A stretch of 64,000 nt of DNA. Origin: Fragum whitleyi (Eukaryota; Mollusca; Bivalvia; Cardiida; Cardiidae). The notes below the pieces were generated by a model that made no database searches, was not told where the DNA came from, and saw only the letters and a program-made list of their open reading frames with translations. The stretch lies in NCBI GenBank assembly GCA_948146395.1, contig OX411543.1, positions 70,980,948 to 71,044,947 on the forward strand, read 5' to 3'. The position numbers and the translations under genes are program-made. Of this stretch, positions 1 to 14,100 are shown in pieces. The first letter of the stretch is position 1. Every line of letters begins with the position of its first letter.

Positions 1-958
1 CTGTATTGCATAAATACCTAATTCTTTACTATCAAACCACTTGAAGTTCTCTCCAATAAAAATAAGCCTTGTGTTTTGGGCTTAAAGATTACTCAAAGAA
101 ATAAAGAAAAACTTTAACAATCTCCTGCTAAATTGCAAGGCTTGCATCTTTTAAATTTGGGAAGATATTATTTTCTACTGATTATCTACTAAAAAGACCC
201 CTATATTGTGGATCCTGAACTTTGCATAGAAATAAAAAAGGAATTTGTAACATCTTTGTCTCTTAAATTATGAGACTTAATTCTGTAGCATTGCAATACT
301 ATCCTCTGTTAAAATACTTTAAATGATAAACTTCTGTTAGTAACAAAAAACAACCTCTTATGGAAGGTATTCTAATCAATTTTCAGTGTGTATGTGCATT
401 GCAAACCCCCCCTTTTTTAGCCACAATGGGCGTTACGCAAAATCTCCCGAAAAGGTCTTAATCTCTCTATGAGAGCCCATGGAAATATCACATGTATGTA
501 GAGGGATAGGTTTATCTGGAAGTGATGAGTCTTCAAAGTAAAGCATATTCATTTGTTAGGAAGGTGCAGTTTCCATATGTAACCATCAATGATTGTTTTA
601 AATTTTTGATTCCCACTCAAGAGATCTTCTCAAAACGCCACAATTTTCATTCCAATTGTTAATATTCAGTCCTGTCTTCAATTCAGGCCTTTCAGGCCTT
701 TGATTTTTTGTTTTTTTTTCACTTCAAATATCAAAATGACCTGCACACAATATTTTTAAAATTACTTAAATTCAATTTGTTGATGAATTTTCAAAATTGC
801 TAAATGTGATTGTTATGGATGATGATAAATAATTTGTTCAAAATAAAACTGCAATGTAGATTGAAAAAAAAAGACTCGTGAAGACAGGTTATTTCCTTAC
901 AAGAATTTCTCAAAGGCATCCAAATTAAAATTCAACAGAGGTTTTATGCACCTTTTCC

Positions 959-1087
959 CCAATCAAATGTTATATTTTGCGGAGATAATTTCTATTTTTG
1001 GCCATTTTTTCACCAGACAGTTCCAATCAAATGTTAATATTTTGCGGAGATAATTTCTATTTTTGGCCATTTTTTCACCAGACAGTT
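959..1087. repeat. 64-bp direct tandem duplication
   Basis: The segment starting CCAATCAAATGTTA at 959 recurs at 1023. The two copies are essentially identical apart from one inserted A, so the duplication is recent. Confidence 0.95.
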
Positions 1088-2769
1088 CTTACGATTACAG
1101 CTCTAAGCCTTTTACAGCATTTGGCTAAATTTACTTGAAGATCGGATTGCGACAATGGTTGTTTTCTTATGTTATTTTATCTTTCCATTTAATAAATTTT
1201 CATCTGCTTGTTAGAATTTTATGAAAGCCAATCTATAATTATTCAATTTATGAAGCTTATTTCTGAAGTTACTGCATTATGAGGGATCAATGTCAAACTA
1301 TTCTAAGTGTCCATACTTACAGCTGTTTGGTGCTGACCTGTCTAAGATATTTTTTAGCAAATAAAACTGGAGAACTTTTTATCCTTGTTCTTTAGTCCTG
1401 TATGATAATTGGGTCATGAATGCTTCCTTTACTGGGATAACTCTTTGTTGTTTTGTAATTGGTGTATTAATTAGGCTTCCCTCTTCTGCTTAATTTGGAA
1501 ACTAGGACTTTCCTTTCTAAAGGTACCGTCTGTGGACCTGTAATAGTTCCTGAATATTTTGAACCTCGTGATCTTTTGCAATGTTAATCAAAGTTTCCTA
1601 ATGAAATCATTAGTTCTTCAATCTCAGAAATGTTTTCTATACAAAATTGAATGTAATTTTGACATAATCTTTAATCAAATATTGTCATAATATTTATGTA
1701 AGCATGGTCTAATGATATTCTCACTAGTTTTTAATTTTATTGAATTGGAAAGATAACTTAAGACTTTTATATTATGGCTTATGAAATAGCTCAGGGCCTC
1801 TCAAAGTTCTAACAGACCATCAATATGCTAATATTACAGAGTAATATTAATGCAAGTCTGTTGCTGGAATTATCTCATTATTTCATCTGTAAATTACTTT
1901 GGTTAATTACATCCAAGCGTACTTTACTACATGTTCCTTGTATGTTGTGAGTGGTGTTATTATGGGATTGTTCATGTTAATAATTTTAGGAATATTTGAA
2001 AAAAATTGAAAAGATGTTTGTAAGATTTTGAGACTTCAAATTAGCAAGGCAGAAAAATATGGAACTAAAATGACTTTTGCCATGATGAATAAAAACCCTA
2101 GTGAAAATTGGTGTAAAATCAAAGTGCTGAAAACTCTTGATGCACTATGAGTGTTTTATTTTTGAAATAATATTTATGAAAATTAAATCAGAGGGTACAG
2201 AAATAGATCAGACTGTGTATATTTATGGTTATTATATAAGTCTTATGATATCCAGTTACAGTTTATATCAACTTAGTTTCATTAGGAAAACTTAAATTAT
2301 GTATTTTACACTCTTCTTCCTATAATTATGTAGTATCTAAATAGTACTATAACAAATATTAGTTTTAAGAAAAAGAATTTTGAAGTTTACAAATTTTTAT
2401 CAAACAATTGGTATTCCAAAAGTACTGACATGATGTCACAAAAACACCACTTTTAGATAAGATATCTAAATTCAGACCTTTATCAAAATTATGAAATTTG
2501 ATAATTTCATAACCTCTAACCACATTCTAAGCTACTTTTAAATTCATCAAAGGCAGTAAGTTATTTCATTTTTTGTCAAGAATTTCTCAAAATAAACTGA
2601 CGGCTTCAATACATGATAATTCGTCTTAAATTATCTTTTATGATCCTAATACATTACTAGATGAGAAAGTTGAAACTTGTCCATCACCTAGATTGCAAGA
2701 AATTCGAGACTACATGTCAAAATCAGCGGTGAATTGAAAAGTACATAAGAATAATGCCAAATAGGGTAG

Positions 2770-2877
2770 AAAATACTGTGAGGTAAAGGAGAAATTGCTT
2801 GTAACAAGCAATTTCTCTTTTTCCCACAATGTTTTATGAAAGTAACAAGCAATTTCTCCCTTTTCTCACAATATTTT
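2770..2877. repeat. Hairpin with duplicated arm (AGAAATTGCTTGT / ACAAGCAATTTCT)
   Basis: A nearly perfect palindrome around 2803 is followed by a second copy of its right arm (2840-2877). Related hairpins occur at 42672-42733 and inside the elements at 40339 and 41936. Confidence 0.85.
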
Positions 2878-3957
2878 CTGAAACTGTAATGATTCCCAAT
2901 GGGTGATAAAGTACTATGTAATATTTGTAAAGAAATGTGAAGAGATATATTATCAAAAAAGTGTAATAGTATGAAGCCAATCCATGAGAAGGAAAGGGTT
3001 TATGAGATAATTTGATTATCAGAGATAAATTGAGTGTAAGAAAAACACTATTAGATACAGACATGGTGATATTGGCTTCTGTGGATATTTAACTGATAGT
3101 TGTGATGATTGGGAATTGATTGAGACTGTGATGAATAAATCTGTGATAAAATTAAAGGAATTCTGTGATATTATAAAGCAACATTTAAATAAATGAACAT
3201 GCGATTTACTTCTTGCTGTATGTAAAATGGTAATAATAGAATACAATAATAGTTCAGTCAATATATTTTATATTTCTATGATGTAGTTGCAGTGTGTTCC
3301 TCTCATAGATCGTGAAAATAAGTTTCAGCTGCTATAGGAGTTTATTTATGATATTGTAAAGATTTGGATAAGATTTCAAAGTTGTGAGGGAAGATGTGAT
3401 CCCAGGACTTCTTTTGCCATGCGTTCTGTCAGTAAAAAGTAAATAATGCTTTGGATATTACATCAAAATGGAGTATCTATATACTATGTGTGAGGAAGAG
3501 GAGGTACTTTGATTAATACTTTGTCCTGACCATTACAGTAAAAGCTCAAACAAAATCTCTGGGATTTATAAGAATCATCATGTTTCTGTTAGAAGGGGGT
3601 GGGGGTTATTAGAGGTATAGTTGTTAAGACTTGGAAAGATGGCCAAAAATGCCACTGCATTTTTAGCTATTTTTCCAGGTCATCTCAATTGGAAATCTAC
3701 AGAAAATTAAAGAAATTAAAGAAAAACCTAGAACAAATCATTTATTTAAGCTGGAATTAACACAAAATTTTAACATTTGGTTAAAAAAAAGTTACATTTA
3801 CTCTCTTTTGAAATCATTGTGATGTCAATTTGATTGGGATCAGGGGTTCATTAGAGGCATTAAGTTTTCAAAAAATCGTGGGTAATGGTTGATCTTGGCA
3901 TCCAAAACAGGGGAAAATGGGCTGTATTAGAGAATGGGGCTCTATAACAACATTGGG

Positions 3958-4207
3958 CTGAGGTTGTGTGTGACATTTCCAGCAATTTCATGTATGTGAA
4001 TTGAGCAGACTTACCAGAAATGTAACTGTGAATGCAATGATTATATTTGATGATTATGCCTGAAGAGGAGTTAAGAGCTTAATTATCTATATACAGAGTG
4101 CACAGAAAGCTTCTGGACAGACTGTGTAGATGCACAGGCTGGCCAGTGTCTTTGCTCTGTGCATGATAATGTGAAATAGTTCGAAATGTCACACACATGC
4201 TAATATA
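3958..4207. mobile_element. MITE-like element, family A (TGTGTGACATTTCC termini)
   Basis: Terminal GTGTGTGACATTTCC is matched by inverted GAAATGTCACACAC near 4180-4197. The centre holds a GATGCACAGGCTGGCCAG block shared with the copies at 4641, 17023 and 26339. Confidence 0.75.
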
Positions 4208-4640
4208 AGATTCAAGCAAGCTAGGGTCAATAGAAAATAGCTGTATGTGAGTTATAATGCTTCAATAACCAGCAGAATTTTCCTGGACAAGGATATAATG
4301 GTATATGAAAATTGCTACCAGCTGTTTACTGCCTCTGATTGATGTTGTATAATGGTTGAAAGAGCTCTTTTATTTCTATCATAAATATTATGGAGCTTCA
4401 ATGCTCAATAAAACTGGGGTTAGGTGCAAATCATGTTGCACAATTTTGATCTTTCATTCATGTGTTGTATTGGAATAAAAGTAAAAACTTTTCAAAATGG
4501 GACCTTTACTCTGTGACATGCAAAAGTAGATGAAAAACACCTTTGAAATTAGAAAAGCTTGGACCATGACCAGACTACTCAAATGGACATGATGAGAGGT
4601 AAATACAAAACTGTTGGAAGTGCCTATAAACATATCATAA

Positions 4641-4881
4641 ATATGAGCCTGTGTGTGGCATTTCCAAAAGTTTGACATGTGTGCAATGGGCAAACATTGA
4701 GCCTCCTAGAAAGCTATGTAGTCCAAATAGAAGAATGCCTGACTGTCTAAGATACTTTGAGACATATATCTACAATGTGCACAGTGAAGACTTTGGTCAG
4801 ACTTTGTGGATGCACAGGCTGGCCAGAGATTTTGCTTGGCCCACATTTACAATTGTTGGAGATGGTACACACATGCTCATT
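4641..4881. mobile_element. MITE-like element, family A
   Basis: It opens with ATATGAGCCTGTGTGTGGCA and closes with an inverted, diverged ACACACATGCTCAT. The internal GTGGATGCACAGGCTGGCCA block is conserved. The 100-residue open frame here belongs to the repeat, not to a gene. Confidence 0.78.
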
Positions 4882-5051
4882 TGTTGGCAACCAAATGTTG
4901 TATTCAAGCTAGTAACATACTACAATTTGGTTGCCGAACAATTATATGAATAAATTTATGTTTAGATTGCACTTGTGAAGTTCCAGTTGCTTCATTTTGG
5001 TTGTCAGTCTTAAATCACTTCTAATCCTAACATGATATTTTCTATTTTCAG

Positions 5052-5165
5052 GCACTCAGCACAGGGAGCCAGGAGTCCCTAGACAAACATTCTACCCTGC
5101 CTCACATGAAAAGTTATGATGCGGCAGTTTTCGAAATACTCCGTGTACAGCCTGAAGAATTTGCT
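5052..5165 (+). CDS. RALGPS: RalGPS exon 1 of window (start of RasGEF domain)
   Basis: The exon is flanked by a tctattttcag acceptor and a GTAAGT donor. It is 114 nt, phase 0 at both ends. A Ser-rich leader is followed by [17 protein letters not shown], the opening of the RalGPS RasGEF domain. There is no plausible start codon and no upstream coding, so this is an internal exon. A fold-back repeat begins 16 bp past the donor. Confidence 0.92.
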
Positions 5166-8100
5166 GTAAGTTAAAAGTTTGACCTTATAGCTAATACAAA
5201 TATCTGTGTGATAATGGTACCTTTTATGATATCACATGGATATTTTTAGTGCAATGACATCAAGTGTTTATTTTTAAAGACATGCATTTCTAATAGATAC
5301 ATCAACGAAAACAAGACAAATCGAGGTTATAAGATAAATATAATACATACTTAGTGTTTGTACGAAAAATATCTAACTCAGTTGTGAGAATAGTTAATTG
5401 TCGAGGCTGTAGGTTGTGGGTATTGATAATTGTCGAGGCACAGCCTCCACAATTATCAATTCCAACAACCTTGTTAGATATTTTTCATACAAAACACTAA
5501 GTATGTATAATATATCAGCCGTTAACACTTCTCATGCTGTTCACAATATATTCCTGATGTACATTAAGCTCTGGCAGACAATAGACACAGATCAGTTTGC
5601 ACAGACCTACACTCTGATCTTATAAGCCTATTTTGCTTGCTTTCTACATAATCATTGAGGGTAAACTATTAAGCCTGATCAGAAAGTTAGCAAAAAAAAT
5701 AAATCTACCTGATAGTAAAAAAAACATTGGCCAGATGCCTGCGATATCATGGTAAGATATATATATAATACGTACTTAGTGTTTTGTATGGAAAAAAATA
5801 TCTAACGAGGTTGGGAGAATTGAAAATTGTCAAGGCTCTGCCGAGACAATTATCAATTCTCACAACCGAGTTTGATATTTTTTCATATAATACACTTAGT
5901 ACGTATTATATTTATCTTATAATTTATATTTGTCTTGTTTTCGTCGGCGTTTCTAAATGAAATGCAAGTTTCTAAAAATAACCACATTATATCATGTTCT
6001 AAAAATAACTATGTGATATCATAAAAAATATCATACGGGTTGTTATCATACGGATATTTGTATAGTTATAAGATAAATTTTGTAGTCACATAACACCTCC
6101 AATGTGACTAAGTCTTACTTCTATGCTTGGTCAATTGAAGTATTGACTACTGTAAACGGCTTTATATTGGCGGTGTCCACATTTGGCGGTTTTTCAGTTT
6201 CGATTTATTGGCGGTGATTAATTTTGGCGCATCTTACATGCACCGCCAAAATAAAACGTCTTATCTATTTTTCATTTCTCGTCGTTTAAAACCTTGAAAG
6301 TATAAGAAAGTCAATTTTCTAGAGTAGTGTCATTTTTTTACAAACTAAACAATAGTTTGTTTTCACACCTCTCAATAGAGTAATAATTCGTGTACCAGTT
6401 TTCACACATTTTCTCATTGATTTTCGTTAGAATTCTTAAACCAAATTGAATATGCTTTTTTGGAATTAATTTTATAAGACATTTACGTACGTTGTCAGCC
6501 GATTTTCTTATTTCAATTCGAATAAGAATGGTCTGAATATCTTTGAAATAAAGTTAATCAATATAACCTTAAAAGTACATCGCGCAAGATAACATTTTCC
6601 TTACAGTAAAGGGATTTTTCTTTTCACAATGGCAAATATTGGCGGTGGATTAATTTTGGCGCATCTTAGCTCAACCGCCAATATAGCCAAAATAAAACCA
6701 CCGCCAAAATTACCCCGTTTACAGTATGTCATTGATGTTGTCAACTGGTCGATTCACTGGGGGGGGGGGGCTGATTAGTTGCTGATGCCAAAATGGAAGT
6801 GAAAAGGTCAGATAGAATTAAAAAAATATGTATTTGATGTGTACAAATTGGCTGGAGCCAGGACAATATGCGCAAGTAGTTGGTCTTCTGTACAAGATCC
6901 ATTTCCACAAATCTTAAAGTTGTCTCTGACTAGTTTTTTGAAGATAAAACAGAATGAGGAGTAACCAATCCCAGAAAAATCTAGGATTGAATTTGAGTGT
7001 GACAGTAGCTTTTTTACAGTCTGATAATAGCCTTTGCCTGTTGTCTGTCTAGTTATTGTGAGAAAAACGTTATTCAGACTAGTTGAATTGTGCAAACATT
7101 GACAATTTGATTGTTATAAAATTCAAATTCAGAAGGATTACTGGTTTGAGACCAATTCTCGCCATGTATCATTTTGCTGCCTGACTATTTTCAAAGTTAA
7201 GATGCAATACTCATTTGCAACAAATTATATTCTGAAGTTGTCAACATAACTTGTAATTTAGAAAAAATTATTATCCGTGTTTACCATGACCAGGTTAGTT
7301 GGCCAGAATTGGTCTCTAACTAACCAGTAGTATTAAATAAAAATCTCTTGACATGGGAATCTTTTGTTCTATATTACAGAGTCAGATCACCCTCATGGAT
7401 CTTCCTGTATTCAAGTCCATACAGCCTGATGTGAGTATGATACTTTTTGATTCTTTCTGACATGTAAGATATAGATTTAGCCTGTGGGTGACATTTCCAA
7501 AAATTTCATGTGTGCATGATGGAACAGAAATTGAGCAGCCTTGGCAATCAAAATGTACATTTATATATATATATATATATTATCATTTTGAACAGAGACT
7601 ATATGTCCATAGCCCTCTGTTGAGCGCCACATAGTGAAGACTCTGATCAGACTGTGCAAATGCACAGGCTGATCAGAATCTTCATGTTGCACACATGAAA
7701 TTGTTGAAAGTGTTACGCACAGGTTCATTATAATGTGGAATGACATGATTGTCCCACAGATCAATGGATTTTGTTCAAAGAGTAATATTTAACAGAAATA
7801 CATTTCATTTCATCTTATAGTCCCTCACATCAGTTTATATGAATGAGGGAGTTTATTAAGAAAAGATATTCTTTTAACTTCCTTCATGCGTTCGTACAAA
7901 ATGGCCTAGTAATCTGGGCTGCTTCAGAAAGGAGTCTGAGAGGTTATCAAGATAATTCACATAAAGCTTCCTTTGGGCATTTTACCACTTCATACCTAGT
8001 TTGGTTGCAGATTACATAAATGTCTATAAAAATCCTGCCATGATAAGATTCAGATCTATGCCTTCAGGCCTTACAGTTCAGATTTCACAAATGGTGGTAT

Positions 8101-11100
8101 ATCATAATGTTGCAGTGATATGTTGTTGTGCAGTGCTCAATATTTCACACCAGGCAGTCCATTTATCTTGTAGATCAAGGATTATCTGGTTCCCAGATCA
8201 ATATCTCATACCAATACTGTTGAATGCATCATGAAACACACTGCAGGGAATCGGCAGTGCTGTCTGACATTTGGGTGCATAGCAGACATGCAAATCTCCA
8301 ATATTCAATTATCCCTTTAAACCTTTGTCAGAAATGAAAATCTTCTGGACTGGACAAATACTTTTAGCTTAGAAAAAGCAATAGAATTTTAAAGACAATA
8401 TCCTATAGACAAAATAGTTTTAAGAAAGTTTTGATAAAATTAATCCTTATCAAGTGGAATAAACCTTGGTGACAAAAAATCAAAGTGCTTTAAAGCTTTA
8501 AAGCACTGGTTGTACAAATAGTGTGTCAGAATAGTTTTTAGAATTAAATTTTTAAAATTTTTGGGCAAAACAGGGAAGCCAGGGGGTATAGACTAGGATC
8601 AGAATACACATATATAGGGCTTATCTTTGTCTATACCTATATGTACTTCCAAAATAGGAATAATTTAGGTTCAAGGATTGAAATGATGCTGTATATTACT
8701 TTTGCAACAATTTGTGTGTATGGCAAGTAAAACTTCATGACTAAGATCAGCATTTGCTTAATATTCAGTTTTTACTATGTGTATATTTATTTCTAGTAAC
8801 TGATAATTTTGCATCATTCGGGTAGAGATTTTATGGTATTAGTATTGAATTGTGACCTAATCACATAAGATCTAGTTGACAGAGAAGAAAAAAATTCCAA
8901 GACCACTAGAGAAATTATCCATATTATCTGCTGTAGCTCAATAAAGGTCATTACTTTATAAGATGATATTTATCAAGTCCCAAAATAGTTCCTGAAAGGT
9001 TGTTACTGAATGAGAGCTGTAATACCATGATAGATGTGAAATGACAGAAAGGGCATGCAATACCATGAAATATATTCAGTTATAGGAAATGGTAAGAACG
9101 GGTAATGCAAGTCTAAATTTGTCATTTTTCGATGAAACCATATATTGTAGCTACCCATTTGAAATTCTCATGGAGACGATTCAAATGAGTGCCCACAATA
9201 TAGGGTTTGTGAAGGAACAAGTGAAATATTTTCATGTAAAAATCCAAATTACCCCTGCTATCTGTAGCTCTATGGCATACAATGCATCTCCCTTACAATG
9301 GATGGTTGTCTCTGGGGATCACAGCCAGGGTGTTATGATGGTAATATGGAAATTAATTACAATTCTGTCTTCAATATGAGGGTTTTCAAGTTCTGTCTCT
9401 CATGCTATGTGATGCTGTCCTTTTACCGCTCCAAATTATCCAGGAGTTTTGTTACACAAATTATAGAAAATTTACATCAAAGACTGCACACAATGCATTG
9501 ATTTTGCTCTTTACTGAAAAGTCCCTGGATTTTTATATCCCTTTGATTTTAAACTTTAGGGAAAATTTTGGAAAAAGACAAAACTGTTTGTTAGGATGGA
9601 TTCTCTTTGGCGGTTGTCATGATGAAATCAGAATATTCCTCCATTGGTAGGAGTTTCAGTCAAAGATAGGCCTGCACATATCTGCAGTCTGATCTTAGTC
9701 TACACCACCTGAATTTCCTTCCTTAATCATGTATGAAGTCTAAAGTTGAAATATGCATGATGTGTTCTACTTTTCAGGAATTAACGTCTTGTGCTTGGAC
9801 AAACAAAGAAAAACTTATAAAAGCTCCCAATGTTGTTGCATTTACTCGAAGATTTAACCATGTAAGTATCAAGACCTTTTCCTTTGCAAGAAAGTTATAG
9901 GGAAAGCCTTTAGAATTTAAGAATACTTGGTTCTAAAATTTAATGTTAAAGGGATAAAATACAACTGTCATAGCCATTTTAGCATTGCTGAATTTAGAGG
10001 CAACCTAAGACTATTTTTAACCCTTGTTATGCTGAACCCGTAATATTCCTGCTTTGTCAGGAGCTATAAACAAACATCAGCCCGCACATATGTGCAGTCT
10101 GATGTGAGTCTACACCACTTATTTCTCACTTTCAAACCAGAATTGTCAATAGATTTAGATTTTCAAATAAAAATTGACCTACAGTTAATACTTACAGTGC
10201 TTTTTGCTCTTTGATTTTGATGAAAATTTGTAGCCAAAAGCCTTTCAAATTTTGTAATAAGCATTGTGGGTATTGCTTTTGCTCTGCTAGAGATTCCAAC
10301 ATTCTGTGATAATGATCTTATTATTTATCAATATTTGTGTACAAAACTTATCAGGGCCCGAGGTTATAAAACTTTTCTCAGGCTCAACTGAGACTTTTCT
10401 CAAATTTAAATTTCAAATAAATGTATGAAATTAAAAGATAATATTTATAAGTTGTTATTCATAGCAACTTATTAATATTATTTTTTATCTAAATACATTA
10501 AAATGAGTATTTTAACAGAATTGTGGCTTTGATCTAAAGTTGAAAATTGAGAATATTTTGAATTGAGAATGAGAAAAGTTTTATAACCTCGGGCCCAGAA
10601 GTTGTTGCAAGAAATAGATCTAGAGAATTGCAGGCTATTTTGAGTTATATGTATAAGCCTTTAGCTTACTTTGATCACTGAATTTAAATTTATTAATGCC
10701 TCTGTACTGTATTGACCCTAAATATAGAGACAGACATGTCTCGGCAAACAGTGTAGATCAAGATCCAACAGCTTATAAAGAAGCATTTTGATCATAGTCT
10801 GTACGGTTTGCCTTTCACTAAGTCTTATTTTGAAGTACTAACTAATTTTCGTTTCCACTCTCTTAGAATTTTTAGAAAAGATCAAATAGTTTTCTGTCTA
10901 TTGTATGTTTGAAATTTTTAGGATAATATGGTTCAATACTACTAAAAAGGTTAATAGATTTACCAGAAATCTCTCTTTCAAAACAAAGTCAATGGAGCAT
11001 TTAGAAAACAGTTAATTCATTTATCAGTGGCTGTGCACTTTTGCTCCAGCTTTTATGAAAGTACAAGACCTTGCAAAGAATAGGTAAATAAAAACAGAAA

Positions 11101-14100
11101 ACTTGACATTCTAGAAGCCTAAGATTCTAAGCCAAGAGATTTTCTGGAGCATAACTTACAGGGTTCATGATTGACCCTTAAACAAGGGTTTTGACCCCCC
11201 CCCCCCAAAAAAAAATCTTGTATCTTATTTTGACCCTTAGAAATTTCTTCCAAGGGGGGTCAATGTGACCCCCCTTGTTAGAAATTTCTAATGATCAAAA
11301 CCTTTTAAGTTGCATCGGATATACTATCTAACATTTTACAAATCAATTGCTTACTCATATCTTTAAAAAAAAAAGGTCAAATAACTCTGAAACCTATAAA
11401 AATCCTTACTCATGATTAGCTCTCTCTTGTTATTATCCCCCGCCGAAAAAATTTTTCAGGGGGGGATATTGTTTTTGCCATATCCGTCCGTCCGTCCTTC
11501 CGTCCGTCCGACATTTGTTTCCGCGCTATTTCTTGAAAACTATAGACCCGATTTCAATGAAACTTGGCACACAGCTTCACTTCGATGAGGACATGCGCAT
11601 ATCGTCGGGGTTACCCGGTTCGACGGTCGAATTTAGAGTTACTGCCCCTGACTGTTTAAGCCATATACATACATAGTGATATTCGTTTCCGCGCTATTTC
11701 TTGAAAACTATAGACCCGATTTCAATGAAACTTGGCACACAGCTTCACTACATTGAGGACATGCGCATATCGTCGGGGTAACCCGGTTCGACGGTCGAAT
11801 TTAGAGTTACTGCCCCTGACTGTTTAAGCCATATACATACATAGTGATATTCGTTTCCGCGCTATTTCTTGAAAACTATAGACCCGATTTCAAGGAAACT
11901 TGGCAGAAAGCTTCACTACAATGAGGACATGCGCATATCGTCGGGGTTACCCGGTTCGACGGTCGAATTTAGAGTTACTGCCCCTGACTGTTTAAGCCAT
12001 ATACATACATAGTGATATTCGTTTCCGCTCTATTTCTTGAAAACTATAGACCCTATTTCAATGAAACTTGGCACACAGCTTCAATACAATGAGGACATGC
12101 GCATATTGTCGGGGTTACCCGGTTCGACGGTCGAATTTAGAGTTACTGCCCCTGACTGTTTAAGCCATATACATACATAGTGATATTTGTTTCCGCGCTA
12201 TTTCTTGAAAACTATAGACCTGATTTCAATGAAACTTGGCACACAGCTTCACAACAATGAGGACATGCGCATATCGTCGGGGTTACCCGGTTCGACGGTC
12301 GAATTTAGAGTTACTGCCCCTGAATGTTTAAGCCATATACATACATAGTGATTTTCGTTTCCGCGCTATTTCTTGAAAACTGTAGGTTGATGTAGATAAA
12401 AAATAACCTGTACCTAAGTTTGATATTAACTTCATTGACAATGAAAATTTGTTCGGCGGGGGTTATCAATTCAACGAATTTGCTTGTTTGCCCCTTTAAA
12501 TTCCGGTTTGACCCCCTGAATGTCATGGTAAAGGGGGGTCAATGACTCCCTTATTACAAACACTAGCACAAACCCTGAACTTACATATTTTGCATCATAA
12601 TATCAAAACTAGTTGACTGTGCTATTTTCCTAGATAAACAAATATTTTCCCTTTCAAGCTAACTTTTGGATACCTTAGAATGCCTAGTTCAATAACATAG
12701 TTACTCTAGACTGGGAAATCACAAGGCAATAGTGGAGAAAGTTGCAGGTTTGACCCTCAATAATGAGGTTCGTGGGGTGATCCTTATCAACATGATTGAC
12801 ATACAGTGAAATGTTTATTTTAAAGCGACCACTTACCAGCCCAAAAAGCTGTTGTTAAAGAGAATGGTCACTGACACTTAAAATATGTTTTTGTTTACAA
12901 ATAAGAAATATGATTTTGATGGAATATGTATGTTTTTGCCAATTTCTCAATAAACCAATGTTGTTAAAATTCAAAAGAATCGTCATAAGTTTGCAGACCA
13001 ATTATAATCACTTTCTGAAAAGATTTTAATTTAAAAAAAGGGATTTTGAAAATGGTCGCTTAATGAAAATGGTAATTTAATAGATGTGGTCGCTTGAGCA
13101 AGATTGACTGTACTGTTAAGAGTAACCTTGAACCCCTTACAACCAAGTAACCAGCCCTGCATTCAGGATGTGCAAATTGTATGCCACTTTGCACACAAGT
13201 ATACATGCAAGGTAGGGTATAATTTAAAAACAGTTTGCATCATTATTACAGGGCAAGCTAGGAATCTCAGAAGTAACTGTCTTTTCTGTTACAGGTTAAT
13301 TTTTGGGTACAGAGAGAAATATTGAACACACAGACAGACAAGACAAGGGCTGAGGTTTTAGCTCACTTTATAAAAATTGCCAAGGTAAGATGTTGTAGCT
13401 AAGACAAAATTTTTGGTTGAGGAAGGAATTTCATTCAGATTCTTTTATTAATGCTCAGAAACCTATTTTGTGCATATTTATTTCAATTGTCTAGCTGAGG
13501 ACAGAGATACAGATAAGAGGAGGTAATGCAAGTCTAAAATCTTTATTTTTCAATGAAACTCTATGTTGTTGCTACCCATTGGAATCCTCTCTAATGAGTA
13601 CCAACAATGTAGATTTTGTGCTATTATGATTTAAGAAACTTTGATCTAAAATCCTAAATACCCCCTCTTTCTATAGCTCTAATGAGTATCTTTAACATTG
13701 GTTTATATATTAGGATTGCTAGATGAAGATTGCTAGGCTTTGTCTTGTCTGGAGCACTGGAGCATTTTTTCTACATTTAGGGATGAATTTCAAAATACCA
13801 TGGCACAGTTGTTCCCCTGGGTGAGTACTAGTGTCACGTGAAGAGTATGCCCATGGTTAAGGTCACAGCTGAAGGTCAAATGAGTCATGGGTAGAATGAA
13901 GTATTTGTGTGGGAATCTATTTCTATGACACTTTTCTAGTCTGAATCTAGAAAGATCATTCTACTTTTCAGTATAAGAATTTTATAAAAAACAGCCTCCA
14001 GTTGACTTTTGCTGAACCTAATCTCTTTTGCGTGATGGGTCACGAATATGAATTTTAAAATTTAAATAGAACCTATAATTTCAAACTGGTCATTGCTCAA

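Larger units (their letters stand above)
1..3955. other. AT-rich non-coding stretch, no gene recognised
   Basis: This is intron or 5' flank of RalGPS. No exon with family similarity was found. It contains a 64-bp tandem duplication (959-1087), a hairpin (2770-2877), a partial copy of a GTGGAC-type MITE (1523-1612, related to 43317-43477) and a TCAAAGTGCT repeat near 2118-2160. Confidence 0.6.

Noticed and set aside
1..5051. N-terminal exon(s) of RalGPS
   Set aside because: No open segment with a start codon, a phase-0 donor and family-like residues could be identified. The exon is probably upstream of the window.
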